DNA from: JAGPKI01 sp052034135
Lineage (GTDB): Bacteria > Caldisericota > Caldisericia > UBA6126 > JAGPKI01
Direction: 5' to 3'
Assembly: GCA_052034135.1 (NCBI GenBank)
Contig: JBPOJC010000061.1
Coordinates: forward strand, 1 to 9,210
DNA length: 9,210 nucleotides
The notes beneath the pieces are model-generated. The model ran no database searches, was not told where the DNA came from, and saw nothing but the letters and a program-made list of their open reading frames with translations. Shown in pieces: positions 8,843 to 9,210 of this stretch (positions are counted from its first letter, which is position 1; each line of letters begins with the position of its first letter). Position numbers and translations under genes: made by a program.

Positions 8843-9112
8843 GTACCTGTCATTTCTCATCTTAAAAAATGGGAAAATTACTTCCCTGATATTACTAATT
8901 CTATTCCTGATGAAAGTAATCAACCTTTATCCCTTGAGCCAAAAACTCTTTCGCTTGATATGAAAGCAGGCACAGTTGAAGTATCTTTGGCTATCCCTAT
9001 TCCTAAAACCACTGAATTCAATCCCTGGCTTATGGACTTTATTAACTACATCCTTGGCAAGTCAACTAATTCAATCTTTTTTAAACCCAACTTCCCGTTT
9101 TTTACAACTTAA
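8843..9112 (+). pseudogene. Possible 3' remnant of an unidentified gene, 5' end lost next to the repeat block
   Basis: Plus-strand codons from 8843 to a TAA at 9110-9112 are open for 89 residues. The composition is protein-like: HLKKWENYFPDITNSIP, then LSLDMKAGTVEVSLAIPIPK, then FNPWLMDFINYILGK and a FFKPNFPFFTT end. The frame remains open backwards only through the 79-bp repeat, to a TGA at 8780-8782. The first ATG is at 8960 (50 residues) and has no clear ribosome binding site. I do not recognise the family. It may be the C-terminal part of a gene disrupted by the repeat block, or a short gene using another start. AT-rich DNA makes a chance frame of this length unlikely but not impossible. 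Confidence 0.45.
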
Positions 9113-9144
9113 ATACCTGTAAACACTCATAGAAACTTAAAAAG

Positions 9145-9160
9145 TAATATTAAAATATTA
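9145..9160. repeat. AT-only inverted repeat TAATATT-AA-AATATTA
   Basis: Perfect 7-bp arms with a 2-nt centre, just after the possible gene remnant. It could be accidental in such AT-rich sequence. Confidence 0.35.
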
Positions 9161-9172
9161 ATAAATGTAGTC

Positions 9173-9209
9173 TGTAAGTATATTAATAAATATTAATAAA
9201 ATACTTGCA
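9173..9209. repeat. AT-rich inverted repeat at the right edge
   Basis: TGTAAGTAT (9173-9181) opposes ATACTTGCA (9201-9209), with eight of nine Watson-Crick pairs and one G-T. Directly inside, ATTAAT (9182-9187) pairs with ATTAAT (9192-9197) around an AAAT loop, with a 3-nt bulge on one side. Candidates are an operator, the end of an element, or a hairpin serving a gene beyond the window. Confidence 0.5.
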
Positions 9210-9210
9210 A

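Overview
This is an AT-rich bacterial window. Four minus-strand genes read from right to left, and a repeat-rich intergenic block occupies the right end. The bacterial-type enolase, AGGAG/GGAG/AGGTGA ribosome binding sites and TATAAT boxes point to a bacterium. The secreted gingipain-family (C25) protease with CARDB, Fn3 and Ig-like modules, plus the copper-amine-oxidase-like stalk domain, suggest an anaerobic or thermophilic lineage. Caldisericota or a similar candidate phylum fits, but that placement is a guess from domain content, not demonstrated.

Layout. At 8079-6052 a housekeeping pair, enolase and a ZIP-family metal transporter, shares a 4-bp ATGA overlap. A non-coding stretch (5665-6051) follows and holds candidate promoters for the next operon. 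At 5664-1585 lies a 1359-residue secreted multidomain protein ending in a C25 cysteine peptidase domain. Only 14 bp later begins a second secreted protein (1570 to the left edge, cut off). It has a region resembling a C25 propeptide, two beta-sandwich regions, a PKD domain and the start of a stalk domain. The two probably form one operon for an extracellular or envelope-attached proteolytic system, with the prodomain-like part encoded separately from the catalytic part.

Right of the enolase promoter, about 8200-8836 is a mosaic of short palindromic repeats. It holds four copies of a GTCA-CCCTGA...GGGTCTCCTC element (one inverted), a 79-bp composite direct repeat, 18-bp tandem repeats and an ATTCCC-N8-GGGAAT element like Neisseria dRS3. 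ORFs through it are artefacts of the repeats. Beyond it, 8843-9112 on the plus strand is an open, protein-like stretch without a convincing start, best read as the 3' end of a broken gene. The window ends in an AT-rich inverted repeat.

The most interesting item is the protease operon with its apparent catalytic/prodomain split. Second is the repeat mosaic, where paired base changes between copies support a conserved hairpin. No tRNA, rRNA, CRISPR array or transposase gene was seen.
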